Source: Chloroflexota bacterium (GTDB lineage Bacteria > Chloroflexota > Dehalococcoidia > Lucifugimonadales > Lucifugimonadaceae). From it: DNA of 48,765 bases. Both the position numbers and the translations under genes were made by a program. Positions within the stretch are counted from its first letter, which is position 1, and each line of letters opens with the position of its first letter. Shown here in pieces: positions 14,728 through 23,706 of this stretch. The notes below the pieces were generated by a model. That model did no database searches and was not told the DNA's origin. It saw nothing but the letters and a program-made list of their open reading frames with translations. The stretch is from positions 1 to 48,765 of the forward strand of contig JABMNO010000069.1 in the NCBI GenBank assembly GCA_013204555.1, in the 5' to 3' direction.

Positions 14728-16038
14728 CTAATCGCGCTCAGCCACCACTTCCTGCGCCACTTCTGCCCACGTGGTGAGAACAGATGGGTTCCCAAACGTG
14801 GTTTCGATTTCGCCCAGATTCAAATCAATGATGTAGTCACCTGCGATATCCATCATGCGTTCCAGGTCGGCCCGCATCTGTTCCCGGGTCATGACGTGGA
14901 GCGTGTCAGGGTGCCCAACGACCTCAAGCACAAAATCGGTGCCAAGTTGATCGACAGCCGATTCCAGGTTGGTCCACGGGGACACGTGGAATCGACGCAG
15001 GTTCGGCAACTCTCTAATAACGGGAATCTTCTTGGTGAGGTCCTCGCAACCGTGATAGTAAACCCGGTTCTCACCCAGGGTTGCGGCGAGGCGGTTGTGG
15101 TACGGCTGGACAAACTCCGCGTACATCTTGGGTGAGAGACCCACGGTGCTCTGTGCCGCAACCGTTGGCCAGCAGAATTTCAACTTCCTGGTGTCTTCAT
15201 CAACAGGCAACTCTTCGTACGGAACCCGGTAGCCCCAGGTCTGTTGAGGGTCGACGCAACCGGCCTGTTCCCTCTGTTGGTGGTAATCGATCATGGCGTT
15301 CGTGATGAACTCCATCAACCGATGAATGAATTCAGGCCGGTCAATGACGCCAAAGAGAACCTGTTCCATTCCCATCAGGCTGATCATGATCTCGGTGGGT
15401 GAATACCCCAGTTCATCGGTTCGCACACGCACCGGGAGTTTTCCATCGACCATCTCGGACGCATGCTCGACGCGTTCTGCGGTTGCTGACTCATCAACTT
15501 CAAATATCGGCGCCTGGAGCTGGTCCATATCTGAGTCTGCTTTGATAACCGGCTCAACTGCGTATGCGCCACCGACTACGCTTGGGTGGACCTCCTTGAT
15601 CGGCATACCCCAGAGCTGAGCCGTACGTGTTGCATCAATGGCCTCAAAGTCAGCGCTGGTTCCGCCGTCGGATGCCCCGCCCGGACGGGCAGCGCTGACC
15701 CAGAGGGTGGGAAGGAGAACTTCATCGTCGGGAATGTGATCGTGCTTGTATAGCTTCTGCCGAAGCTGTAATTCAATATCCATCTCAACAGGGTCGCTTG
15801 AAACACGGGTTTCATTGGGAATCAACTCGCTCCACGTGACCGGATTAGCGCTTGGACCATTGCCCCGTTTCAGGCAAACAAACACCGGCGTCTTGTCCGT
15901 CTTCTGCAGGCGGTTATGGGCCGTCCACATCTTCTTATTCGCTTCGTAACGCGGATCAGCGGCGGCCTCAACGACGCGATCGACGAGAACGCCAATTTCT
16001 TCAGAGTGATTGCCGCTTCGAGTTGCGATTGTCGACAT
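14728..16038 (-). CDS. UroD-like protein with modified zinc motif (UroD-like 3)
   Basis: Protein of 436 residues; ATG 16038 is chosen over the longer frame because GGGAG lies just upstream. It belongs to the UroD-like TIM-barrel set by length and by the blocks LMEFITNAMIDYHQQ, YAEFVQPYHNRLAATLGENR and VYYHGCEDLTKKIPVIRELP. The HxCG zinc motif is replaced by HGCED (His 329, Cys 331). The late zinc cysteine is absent: YIIDLNLGEIETTFGNP occupies that position. This family type is abundant in some environmental bacteria and has no assigned reaction that I can name. Its presence with two other paralogues and a single corrinoid protein hints that it binds the same partner or a different methyl donor. 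Confidence 0.75.
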   Translation of the reverse strand: MSTIATRSGNHSEEIGVLVDRVVEAAADPRYEANKKMWTAHNRLQKTDKTPVFVCLKRGNGPSANPVTWSELIPNETRVSSDPVEMDIELQLRQKLYKHDHIPDDEVLLPTLWVSAARPGGASDGGTSADFEAIDATRTAQLWGMPIKEVHPSVVGGAYAVEPVIKADSDMDQLQAPIFEVDESATAERVEHASEMVDGKLPVRVRTDELGYSPTEIMISLMGMEQVLFGVIDRPEFIHRLMEFITNAMIDYHQQREQAGCVDPQQTWGYRVPYEELPVDEDTRKLKFCWPTVAAQSTVGLSPKMYAEFVQPYHNRLAATLGENRVYYHGCEDLTKKIPVIRELPNLRRFHVSPWTNLESAVDQLGTDFVLEVVGHPDTLHVMTREQMRADLERMMDIAGDYIIDLNLGEIETTFGNPSVLTTWAEVAQEVVAERD

Positions 16039-16193
16039 TGATCGTCTCCCATGGTGCGCCGTTAAACACGTCAATACCTGCAAGCGCGACTTCCATCGCG
16101 ATCACAGGCGGACACAGGTAGAAGACGGCCCAGACCGTGAGGAAGTCGTGAGAGGGTGTGGTTTAACCCCTGTGGTTTATCAAGGAGTAGACG

Positions 16194-17387
16194 TCACTCT
16201 TCATCAGCGGAGTACCAGCTGGGGAGTGCACGGGGATCGTCCACATCAATGGCGTATCGCTCAACTTCTTCGTGAATCAGTTCGATTCCCAGGCCCGGAC
16301 GATCGTTAGGCCAGATCGAGCCGTCGTGTATGTCAAACATTGGCGTGATGATCTTTTCGAACGCCGGGAACCAGTCTGACACGCACTCCTGCCGATAGAG
16401 GTTTGGCGTGGTCATGCACGTCTGGAACCCGGCGGCAATACTCACTGGTCCCAGAGCGTCATGCGGGCTCACGCGGACGAAATATGGTTCGGCCATCGCA
16501 GCAATCCTCCGGAGCTCGCTGATGCCGCCGCACCACGCAACGTCTGGCATGACGTAATCAACCAGACCCTGCTGCAAAATCGTCAGGTAGTCCCATCGAG
16601 TGAAATGCCGCTCCCCGACGCACAGTGGTACGTTCGTATTTTGGCGTACCTGCTTCAGCGAATCATGATTCTCCACGTGCGTTGGCTCTTCTACCCAGAC
16701 GAGATCGACATGTTCAAGGGCGTTGCACATTGCGATAGCGCTTGCTACGTCGAAACGGGCGTGGGCATCAACCATGAGTTCGTAGTCTTCACCCAGCGCT
16801 TCTCGTAGCGCATCCATAACCGCTACGCCCTCGGAGATTGCTCGGCGCGACAGGCGCTCAACACGATCTGCGCCCATAAAGCCTTTGCCAGCGGATTGTT
16901 GCCTCGCAAACGGATCGGTCTTGGTGGCCTCGAACCCTTCGTCTTTCATGCGAATTGCCGAGGCAACAATCTCATCAACTGTCCCACTGACCGGATGTGT
17001 ATACAGCGGCACGTGCGTCCGAACAGGTCCGCCAAGCAGCTGGTAGATCGGCACGCCAAGCACCTTGCCCTTGATGTCCCACAGTGCGATATCGATGGCG
17101 CTGATCAAGTGCGAAACGTAGCCGCGTGGGTTGAGGTCAGAGTACAGGTGGAAGATCTTCTGCCACATCTCCTCAATGTTGGCCGGATCCTGGCCGATCA
17201 CCAGGGGTTTGATGGCCTCTATTCCACGGACGAGATGCGGGTTCGCAAAATAGTCGGTGCATTCGCCCAACCCGGTGACGCCTTCGTCCGTTTCTACCTC
17301 AACAAATAGCCACGCCAGGCCCTCAATCGGCATTGTTACGTAGGTCTTAACATCCGTGATTTTCAACAGATACTCCCATGTTGCCAA
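16194..17387 (-). CDS. Enolase-superfamily dehydratase (mandelate racemase/muconate lactonizing group)
   Basis: Protein of 397 residues. It has the N-terminal capping domain (IALWDIKGKVLGVPIYQLLGG) and the barrel ligands for Mg2+: Asp in MVDAHARFD, Glu in VWVEEPT and Glu in CVGERHF, with the late catalytic His in RVSPHDALG. The DxH pair in DAHAR is typical of the sugar-acid dehydratase branch (mannonate, gluconate or galactonate type). It abstracts the alpha proton of a sugar acid and eliminates water to give a 2-keto-3-deoxy acid; the exact sugar is unknown. The gene diverges from a xylose-isomerase-like gene about 230 bp away, suggesting a joint sugar-acid pathway. An internal TTG start (LKITDVKTYV) is possible. 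Confidence 0.9.
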   Translation of the reverse strand: MATWEYLLKITDVKTYVTMPIEGLAWLFVEVETDEGVTGLGECTDYFANPHLVRGIEAIKPLVIGQDPANIEEMWQKIFHLYSDLNPRGYVSHLISAIDIALWDIKGKVLGVPIYQLLGGPVRTHVPLYTHPVSGTVDEIVASAIRMKDEGFEATKTDPFARQQSAGKGFMGADRVERLSRRAISEGVAVMDALREALGEDYELMVDAHARFDVASAIAMCNALEHVDLVWVEEPTHVENHDSLKQVRQNTNVPLCVGERHFTRWDYLTILQQGLVDYVMPDVAWCGGISELRRIAAMAEPYFVRVSPHDALGPVSIAAGFQTCMTTPNLYRQECVSDWFPAFEKIITPMFDIHDGSIWPNDRPGLGIELIHEEVERYAIDVDDPRALPSWYSADEE

Positions 17388-17614
17388 TGGTATTCACCCC
17401 GCGAGTGGAGATGATAAGACTATTTGGAGGGTCGCGTCGGTAGCGTTTCAGCGATCCTCGAATGGATATTTTGCGTCCCGAATTGCGGAGCGATTTCTCG
17501 ACACTATTCATATGTCAGGTAAGCAGCGCTCTTTCAGATGCAACAAACTGACTCAACAGCGAGCAGTACCGCGCTATAGTTCCCTTATCGCTAACAACAA
17601 ATTCAGGACCATAA

Positions 17615-18451
17615 ATGACATTCGAACTTGGCTACTCGACCTACGCGCTCAAGATGATGGACCCTTTTGAGGCGTTGCCTATGATCCGAGAGGTGGGTTA
17701 TGAAGCCCTTGAGATCGCTCTGGGTGACGATTGGCCGACCGCTCCGCACAAGTTCTCTTCCGAAAAACGAGGTGACCTGGCATGGCTCACCCGTGATCTG
17801 GGATTCCCATCGCCGATCTTCTTTGGTCTGATAGACGTTTGTGCTCCTGAGGCCAGTCGGGCCGCCGAGCGTGAGAAGACGCTTGCAAAGTTTGCGATGG
17901 CTCATGAACTCCATGAGGGTGACTCACCAATTCTCATGACGACAACCGCAGGTCACAGCGCCCCCGCTTGGGACACGGACAAGGAGCAAATTCGCGACAG
18001 GTTCGTGGAACTCGCGGACCTCGCCGGCGAGCACAACGTTCTCATCGCAATCGAGGCCCACGCCGGGACTGATTTCGAGACCCCGGAGAAGGCGGTCTGG
18101 ATGATGAAGCAGACGCAACATCCCAACCTCAAGCTAGACCTCGACATCAGCCACTTCCACGTCGAGGGTTCAGCCGTTGGCCACAGTGTCGATCTCTGCG
18201 CGCCGCACGCTGCGATGGTTCATGTAAAAGACGGCGAGAAGGTGGACGGCAAGGTGCAGTACAGCCTCCCCGGAGCCGGCTCGATTGATCTGACTGCGTT
18301 CGTGGCCTCGCTCAAGGCGAACAACCTGGAGCACCTGCCCGTGTTCGCAGAGGTGAGCGTGCAGCAGTCAGGCGCGCCGGGGTATGAGCCGCGAGCGACC
18401 GCTGAGTTTACGTACGCGGCGCTGGATGCGGCGCGGAATGCGGTTGGATGA
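17615..18451 (+). CDS. Sugar phosphate isomerase/epimerase (xylose isomerase-like TIM barrel)
   Basis: Protein of 278 residues of the AP endonuclease 2/xylose isomerase-like family. Visible are the opening LGYSTYALKMMDPFEALPMIREVGYEALEIA, the metal-ligand strands IAIEAHAG (Glu), LDLDISHFHVEG (Asp/His), MVHVKDGE (His) and VFAEVSVQQSG (Glu). The late YSLPGAGSIDLTAFVASL is characteristic of members that isomerise or epimerise sugars, inososes or hydroxypyruvate. It has no signal peptide, so it is cytosolic. The gene is divergent from the enolase-superfamily dehydratase. Substrate not readable. Confidence 0.88.
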   Translation: MTFELGYSTYALKMMDPFEALPMIREVGYEALEIALGDDWPTAPHKFSSEKRGDLAWLTRDLGFPSPIFFGLIDVCAPEASRAAEREKTLAKFAMAHELHEGDSPILMTTTAGHSAPAWDTDKEQIRDRFVELADLAGEHNVLIAIEAHAGTDFETPEKAVWMMKQTQHPNLKLDLDISHFHVEGSAVGHSVDLCAPHAAMVHVKDGEKVDGKVQYSLPGAGSIDLTAFVASLKANNLEHLPVFAEVSVQQSGAPGYEPRATAEFTYAALDAARNAVG

Positions 18452-18466
18452 CTAGATGGCACGGCA

Positions 18467-19294
18467 TCAGGGATTTTCGGGAACGAGATTCGAGGCCGTC
18501 ATCCTGAGTTCATCATCCACCGTGTTTCTGGCGATATCAAACGACATCGCAATCGGATAGCCAAAGGACTCATCGTAGGTCACGTCTACTTCCGAGAACC
18601 GGCTGTCGATTGCTTTCTGAACCTCTTCAAAGAGCTCATCAATCGTGAACAGGCGGCCTCCGGGTAATCGGTCGGAACCCTCGAAGGTTGCGCTCGCCAT
18701 TCTTCGACTTTCTACTTTGATGTTGTGCCTGCCAGCGCCCGGGCAGAAGCAACTTCTATCCAGCGTAAACGTATAGTCGCGATAGTTTGTGCGACGCCAC
18801 TTTTGCAGTGCGGTATCAAGATTGGTTTGGGCTTCTAAAAGGTCCTCAACAACAACCATTGAAATATCCTCGCCGTCCATCGCCAGGTCCAATGGAACTT
18901 TCTCATCGGCGGATGTGATGGCGAACGCTTTACGGCGGTAAGTGCCCAAATTCAGATCGGCAGCAAGTGGCTCAGTGTCGACTGGAAACTCCAATGTCAG
19001 GGACGGAGGGTCGATGTTGATCAGCCTGGTAAATCGATTGCGCGGTTCCGGTATCCCGATCTGCTCATAGGCAAGTTCGACTTGCACTACATCGACGGTG
19101 AAGGCACAAATCGATTTCGCACCGTTTGTTCTCGATTGAAGGGGTGGATCGACCCCACGAGATACTCGGATATGGTCGTGTTCGATTTCGGTTGAGGTGC
19201 AGGCGTACTCAACGCTTTCCACTTCCGGAGTCGCTTCCGAAGAGCAGGAAATCGCGACGACTGCAAACAGCACAACACTAATAATTAGTTTCAT
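18467..19294 (-). CDS. Putative lipoprotein with DUF6174-like domain
   Basis: Protein of 275 residues. The start MKLIISVVLFAVVAISCSSE is a signal peptide with a lipobox (AISC) and an acceptor Cys at about 17, so it is probably a membrane-anchored exported lipoprotein. The C-terminal part has a tryptophan-rich start (LQKWRRTNYRDYTFTLDRSC), a CFCPG cysteine pair and a VDVTYDESFGYPIAMSFD hairpin, the layout of DUF6174. The N-terminal 110 residues are unrecognised. Function unknown. It is convergent with the isomerase gene and divergent from the DUF1800 gene. This lone exported protein contrasts with its cytoplasmic-looking neighbours. Confidence 0.75.
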   Translation of the reverse strand: MKLIISVVLFAVVAISCSSEATPEVESVEYACTSTEIEHDHIRVSRGVDPPLQSRTNGAKSICAFTVDVVQVELAYEQIGIPEPRNRFTRLINIDPPSLTLEFPVDTEPLAADLNLGTYRRKAFAITSADEKVPLDLAMDGEDISMVVVEDLLEAQTNLDTALQKWRRTNYRDYTFTLDRSCFCPGAGRHNIKVESRRMASATFEGSDRLPGGRLFTIDELFEEVQKAIDSRFSEVDVTYDESFGYPIAMSFDIARNTVDDELRMTASNLVPENP

Positions 19295-19417
19295 ATCGCA
19301 GTGATGTTAACAACGTTTGGATTCTTCGAAACGTTCCATCGTGAGAACAATTGCCAAACCAAACCCATTGCTTCACAACGCACCCGCGGTAAAATCCAGC
19401 GCAACTGAGGTGACGCA

Positions 19418-20863
19418 ATGGTGACAACACAAACAACTTCTGATCTGGCCCTCATCGCCCATCTGCTCCGGCGGGCCGGATTTGGCGCGACACGAGATGA
19501 ACTTGAGGCGTACGCTGCCAACGGCTATGACGCCACTGTTGAGGGGATGCTCCATCCGCCCGCCGAGCGTTCGTACCTGCCGGACGATATTCTTCGCCGC
19601 TACCACCACGATTTTCAGGACATCCGAACTAACGGTAGCGCTGCGTCTTACTGGATCTACCGCATGGTGACCACTAACGCCCCACTGGAAGAGAAGGTGG
19701 CGCTGTTCTGGCACCGGGTGTTCGCCACAGCGCAGACGAAGCTGATCCAGGGCAAGCCGATCCTCAGTCAGCTTGATATGTTCCGAAAATACGGAATGGG
19801 CAGCTTCAGAGAGATTCTGATTCAGATCTCGAAAGACCCTGCAATGATCCTGTGGCTGGACAACCAGGATAACCATAATGGGGCCATAAACGAAAACTAC
19901 GGACGCGAAATTCTTGAACTCTTCTCAATGGGCGTAGGGAACTACACGGAAGAAGACATCAAGGAGTGCTCCCGGGCGTTCACCGGCTGGACTATCGCCA
20001 ACACCGACTACATGGCGATGAAGATGCGCAACAACACAGCACGCCCCTATGGCTACATCGACTGGCATTTCGAGTACCGACCAGACGATCACGATGAGGG
20101 TGAGAAGACGTTCCTGGGCAAGACCGGCAACTTCAACGGGGAAGATGTGATCGACATCATCTGCGAGCAGCCGGCTACAGCGCAATTCATTGCTCGACTT
20201 CTGTATCACTCCTTTGTCGCCGACGAACCACCAGTCCCGCAGTGGCCGCTGGTGGCGCCAAAAGACCCGGCCGCGATTCAGCTACTCACCGATTCCTACT
20301 TCGAATCTGACTACAACATTGGCGCGATGCTGAAAACCCTCTTCACGTCCGACTTCTTCAAGGACGAGTCGGCTCATTTCGCCCGGGTGAAAAGCCCGGT
20401 GGAACTGGTCGTGGGCACCCTTCGGCAGGCCGGTGGTTTCGATGGCCCAACTTACGATGTGTACGCCTCGGCCGCGGCGTGCGGCTACATGGGACAGGCG
20501 CTTCTCAACCCACCCAGCGTAGAAGGTTGGCAGGGTGGTGACGATTGGATAAACACGGGCACGGTGGTTGAACGCGTCAACTTTGCATGTGATCTCATTG
20601 GCGACACCACCAAGTCAGGCGTGCAAGCGATCATCGCCCGACTCCGACGCGACCTCGAAGGCGTGATGCCCACGCCTGAGTTGCTGGTCGACCACTGCGT
20701 TGATCTCGTGGGGCCAATGTCGGTGCCTCATGAGACGCGTGATGTGCTGGTCGATTTCGCGGCCGAACAAGGCGACGTTGATCTTTCGACCGGAGACGGA
20801 GAAGCTGCGGTTGCCGCGTTACTGCAACTCATCGTCTCGACCCGAGAGTACCAACTCGCATAG
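19418..20863 (+). CDS. DUF1800 domain-containing protein
   Basis: Protein of 481 residues with the DUF1800 pattern throughout. The N-terminal LALIAHLLRRAGFGATRDEL (about 8-27), EEKVALFWHRVFATAQTK, MILWLDNQDNHNGAINENYGRE (about 147-168), the central ECSRAFTGWT, and the later AYNIGAMLKTLFTSDFF-like block are all present. The family is of unknown biochemical function and is usually found next to DUF1501. It has no signal peptide, in contrast to many family members. ATG 19418 starts directly before the conserved region. Only 28 bp separate its stop from the next start, so the three genes form an operon. Confidence 0.92.
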   Translation: MVTTQTTSDLALIAHLLRRAGFGATRDELEAYAANGYDATVEGMLHPPAERSYLPDDILRRYHHDFQDIRTNGSAASYWIYRMVTTNAPLEEKVALFWHRVFATAQTKLIQGKPILSQLDMFRKYGMGSFREILIQISKDPAMILWLDNQDNHNGAINENYGREILELFSMGVGNYTEEDIKECSRAFTGWTIANTDYMAMKMRNNTARPYGYIDWHFEYRPDDHDEGEKTFLGKTGNFNGEDVIDIICEQPATAQFIARLLYHSFVADEPPVPQWPLVAPKDPAAIQLLTDSYFESDYNIGAMLKTLFTSDFFKDESAHFARVKSPVELVVGTLRQAGGFDGPTYDVYASAAACGYMGQALLNPPSVEGWQGGDDWINTGTVVERVNFACDLIGDTTKSGVQAIIARLRRDLEGVMPTPELLVDHCVDLVGPMSVPHETRDVLVDFAAEQGDVDLSTGDGEAAVAALLQLIVSTREYQLA

Positions 20864-20891
20864 CCGCACTTTGGCAGATCAAAGGTAGATC

Positions 20892-21899
20892 ATGACCACC
20901 GAAGTAACCTCGGTAATGAAAATAGCGGACACCATTGGCTTCTGCGCCGATATTGGTGGCCGCGGATTCCATCTTCCGAACGCGATCGCGATTCGTGATG
21001 ATGGCCACCTGTATGTCATCAGTCGTAGCAGCCAGATGCACCCCAAAGGGACGCGTATCGGCATCTGCGATGTTGATCATGAGTTCTACGGTGAGTTCTC
21101 AGGCCGCGGCACTGAGCCGGGTCAGATAATCGCTCCCACGGGTATCGCCCTCGATAGCCAGAACCGGGTATTCGTTACGGATGAGCAGACCAACCGGGTG
21201 ACCGTCTTCGACACTGATGGAAACTACCTCAGCCACTGGGGCGAGCAGGGCAGCGAACCCAGCCAACTCAGCGGCCCGGCAGGTCTCGCATTCGATGCAG
21301 ACGACAATCTCTATATCTCAGACCAGTGGAACAATCGTATCCAGAAGTTCACGCCAGATGGTGAGTTCATCTCCACGTTTGGCGAGCCCGGAACCGGTTC
21401 CGGACAGTTCGATGCACCATGGGGCGTCGCTATCGATAACGGCCATATCTTTGTCGTTGACTGGCACAACGACCGCATCAGCAAGTTCACGCTTGATGGT
21501 GATCCGGTCATGTCATTTGGCGAATCAGGCACTGAAGATCATCAGTTAAACAGGCCATCGGACGTAGCAATCGACGCTGAGGGCCGCATCTACGTGGCCG
21601 ATTGGGGCAACCAGCGCGCCAAGGTCTTCGATGCCAATGGCAATTTCCTGCAGAGCCTTCGCGGCGAAGCGTCAGTGACCAAATGGGGTGCGGATTACCT
21701 GGCAGCCAATGCTGATGAGTTAAACGCACGTCAGACATTCGACCCATTTGTAGAAGTTGGAACAAGAACACCCTGGGAGGAGTCTGCCCGCGTCGAGGGC
21801 TACTTCTGGAATCCCATTGGAATTGAAGTCGACACTTCGGGACGGCTTTATGTCGTCGAGGCCGGACGCCACCGCTTCCAGGTCTACGAGCGAGCGTAG
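20892..21899 (+). CDS. NHL-repeat beta-propeller protein
   Basis: Protein of 335 residues composed of repeats of the type GIALDSQNRVFVTDEQTNRV, GLAFDADDNLYISDQWNNRI, GVAIDNGHIFVVDWHNDRIS and DVAIDAEGRIYVADWGNQRA, each followed by a FDxxGxF strand. That gives about six blades, a beta-propeller. There is no signal peptide. NHL propellers usually bind other proteins or small ligands rather than catalyse. Its position between DUF1800 and DUF1501 is unusual and suggests it works with them, perhaps as a scaffold. A gap of 18 bp separates it from the DUF1501 gene. Confidence 0.9.
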   Translation: MTTEVTSVMKIADTIGFCADIGGRGFHLPNAIAIRDDGHLYVISRSSQMHPKGTRIGICDVDHEFYGEFSGRGTEPGQIIAPTGIALDSQNRVFVTDEQTNRVTVFDTDGNYLSHWGEQGSEPSQLSGPAGLAFDADDNLYISDQWNNRIQKFTPDGEFISTFGEPGTGSGQFDAPWGVAIDNGHIFVVDWHNDRISKFTLDGDPVMSFGESGTEDHQLNRPSDVAIDAEGRIYVADWGNQRAKVFDANGNFLQSLRGEASVTKWGADYLAANADELNARQTFDPFVEVGTRTPWEESARVEGYFWNPIGIEVDTSGRLYVVEAGRHRFQVYERA

Positions 21900-21917
21900 A
21901 GGACAGAGGAAAGCCAC

Positions 21918-23054
21918 ATGTCACAGAAAAAAGACCGGGTACTCGTCGTCGTCCAACTCTCAGGCGGAAACGACTATCTGAACTGCATCGTCCCGTATGC
22001 GGACCCTCGATATCAGGACGCCCGCCCTAATATTCGGATTGAGCAGGATGATGTAATTCCTCTCGATGACAACTTTGGACTCAACCCCGGCATGGGCGTC
22101 TTCAAGGACATCTATGACGAGGGCAACGTCGCCATCATCCACGGCGTAGGCTACCCCGTCCCGGTGCGTTCTCACTTCCGCTCCATGGACATCTGGCACA
22201 CCGCCAATCCGAACGAGCTTGGCAACGAGGGCTGGCTTGGGCAGGCGATTCGTGCCATCGATCCCGCTGGCGATAATCCGGTTACCGCCGTCAATTTTGG
22301 CCACGGCCTCCCGCGGGCTCTTGCGTCGCCCGGAGTGCCAGTCGCATCTGTTGGCAATCTGGATGATTACGGCCTATTGACCGGCGTCAACGGCGAACGC
22401 CAGAGAGAACAGGCCCTGAACGCGTTCAGTCGCATTTACTCGCCAAGGGTGGGCAGCAGCCTGGTCATGGACTACCTGGGCAAGACGGGCCTGGACGCCC
22501 TCCGAGGCGCTGACATACTCAAGGAAGCGCCAAAAAGGTACTCATCGACCATCGAGTACCCATCCAACGCCATAGGTACCGCTCTGAAAGGCGTCGCACA
22601 GATTCACTTTGCCGATCTGGGCACTCGCATCTTCTACACCGTCCACGGCGGTTTCGACACGCACACTAATGAAGTGGCGCTACAGAAGGTCCTGTGGCAG
22701 GAACTCTCCGAAGCGTTGCGTGCCTTCAAGGACGACCTGAATGAGCACAGGAAGAGCGAAGAGATCGCCATCCTGATCTTCTCGGAGTTCGGCCGACGCG
22801 TGAAGGATAATGGCTCCGGCACTGACCATGGCTCCGGCGGCGTGGCGTTCGTACTCGGCGACGCGGTTCAAGGTGGTCACTACAGCGAGTACCCATCACT
22901 TGATCCCAGTGACCTGACTGAAGGCGACCTCGCATATAACTTCGATTTCCGAGGGCTTTACACAGACATGCTGGAAGACTGGCTAGGCATCGAAGCCACG
23001 CCAATTGTAGGCGGCGGTTTCGAGAAGATCCAGCCGTTCGCTGTGTCCGCTTAG
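21918..23054 (+). CDS. DUF1501 domain-containing protein
   Basis: Protein of 378 residues of the DUF1501 group (alkaline phosphatase-like fold by family knowledge). Visible are LVVVQLSGGNDYLNCIVPY (about 10-28), NPGMGVFKDIYDEGNVAIIHGVGYP (about 58-82), RSHFRSMDIWHTA (about 86-98), YTVHGGFDTHTNE (about 235-247), LIFSEFGRRVKDNG and GTDHGSGGVAFVLGD (about 294-308). Family members usually start with a twin-arginine signal; this one begins directly at MSQKKDRVLV and has none. It is the last gene of the DUF1800-NHL-DUF1501 operon. Confidence 0.92.
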   Translation: MSQKKDRVLVVVQLSGGNDYLNCIVPYADPRYQDARPNIRIEQDDVIPLDDNFGLNPGMGVFKDIYDEGNVAIIHGVGYPVPVRSHFRSMDIWHTANPNELGNEGWLGQAIRAIDPAGDNPVTAVNFGHGLPRALASPGVPVASVGNLDDYGLLTGVNGERQREQALNAFSRIYSPRVGSSLVMDYLGKTGLDALRGADILKEAPKRYSSTIEYPSNAIGTALKGVAQIHFADLGTRIFYTVHGGFDTHTNEVALQKVLWQELSEALRAFKDDLNEHRKSEEIAILIFSEFGRRVKDNGSGTDHGSGGVAFVLGDAVQGGHYSEYPSLDPSDLTEGDLAYNFDFRGLYTDMLEDWLGIEATPIVGGGFEKIQPFAVSA

Positions 23055-23073
23055 TTGATATGGCCTACGTTGG

Positions 23074-23090
23074 CCACTATTCGATAGTGG
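23074..23090 (-). terminator. Short hairpin between the convergent DUF1501 and GNAT genes
   Basis: CCACTAT-TCG-ATAGTGG is a perfect 7-bp stem with a 3-nt loop at the end of the GNAT gene (its stop lies in the stem). There is no long T-run, so it may only weakly terminate. Confidence 0.35.
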
Positions 23091-23610
23091 GAGATTCACC
23101 TGGCGCGTAGAGATCGAGCATCATGAATCGGTCTGAGCCCTTACTTAAGCCTTGAATTCGCTGGAATTGAAATTTTTCATAGAACCCTCTCGCTCTTTTA
23201 TTTTTTGAATCCACTTGCAGCGTGAGAAATCTGACGCCTATTGGCCAATCAGACGCTTGCTGAATAACCCAGGCAAGAACCATCCGTCCGAGTTTGTCTC
23301 CCTGGTATTGGGTCTTTACCCCGAGTCGTCCAATCATCACGCAAGGTGCATTTGGGTAATCAAAGCTTGGAATGGCGTCGTCTTTCTCAGGCTCCAAACT
23401 TGACGCCAAAAGGCTTACGTACGCGATACATTCTGCTTCTTTGACGAAAACCCACGTTTTGTTTAACCCTATTGATTGTTCGGCGAAGGCATTTTCTCTT
23501 AGGAAATCTGCGATTTCACTTTCCCATTCCCTGTCGCCACATTCGAAGTCAGAGATATCGACATCTGTGGTAATAACACTAATTTCAATATCTTTGGGAT
23601 CAATTGGCAT
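23077..23610 (-). CDS. GNAT-family N-acetyltransferase
   Basis: Protein of 177 residues. The GNAT core is visible: a strand with APCVMIGRLGVKTQYQG (about 90-106), the acetyl-CoA loop QGDKLGRMVLAWVIQ (about 105-119) in place of the usual QGxGxG, the following FLTLQVDSKNKRARGFYEKF (about 129-148) and a final MLDLY strand. Such proteins acetylate small molecules, proteins or, in TacT-type toxins, aminoacyl-tRNA. The GC content of this gene is visibly lower than that of neighbours. The gene upstream on the same strand encodes a 53-residue protein, separated by a terminator-like hairpin. I cannot tell from sequence whether it is a toxin. No strong ribosome site precedes ATG 23610. Confidence 0.85.
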   Translation of the reverse strand: MPIDPKDIEISVITTDVDISDFECGDREWESEIADFLRENAFAEQSIGLNKTWVFVKEAECIAYVSLLASSLEPEKDDAIPSFDYPNAPCVMIGRLGVKTQYQGDKLGRMVLAWVIQQASDWPIGVRFLTLQVDSKNKRARGFYEKFQFQRIQGLSKGSDRFMMLDLYAPGESPTIE

Positions 23611-23650
23611 TAATTCACAATCTTTCTGTTGATGGCAAGAATAACTTTAA

Positions 23651-23679
23651 ATGAAAAGGGAAGGCAATTTGCCTTCCCC
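23651..23679 (-). terminator. Rho-independent terminator between the 53-residue gene and the GNAT gene
   Basis: On the minus strand an 8-bp stem GGGAAGGC/GCCTTCCC with a 5-nt loop (AAATT) is followed by TTTTCAT. It lies downstream of the small gene and upstream of the GNAT gene, so it could act as an attenuator between them. Confidence 0.6.
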
Positions 23680-23706
23680 GATTGCGAATTGAGCGTGCGC
23701 TATTGC

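Noticed and set aside
10304..16038. Heme biosynthesis function (true HemE) for the UroD-like genes
   Set aside because: None shows the typical HemE N-terminal arginine motif and no other heme genes are near; the set with a corrinoid protein fits methyl transfer better.
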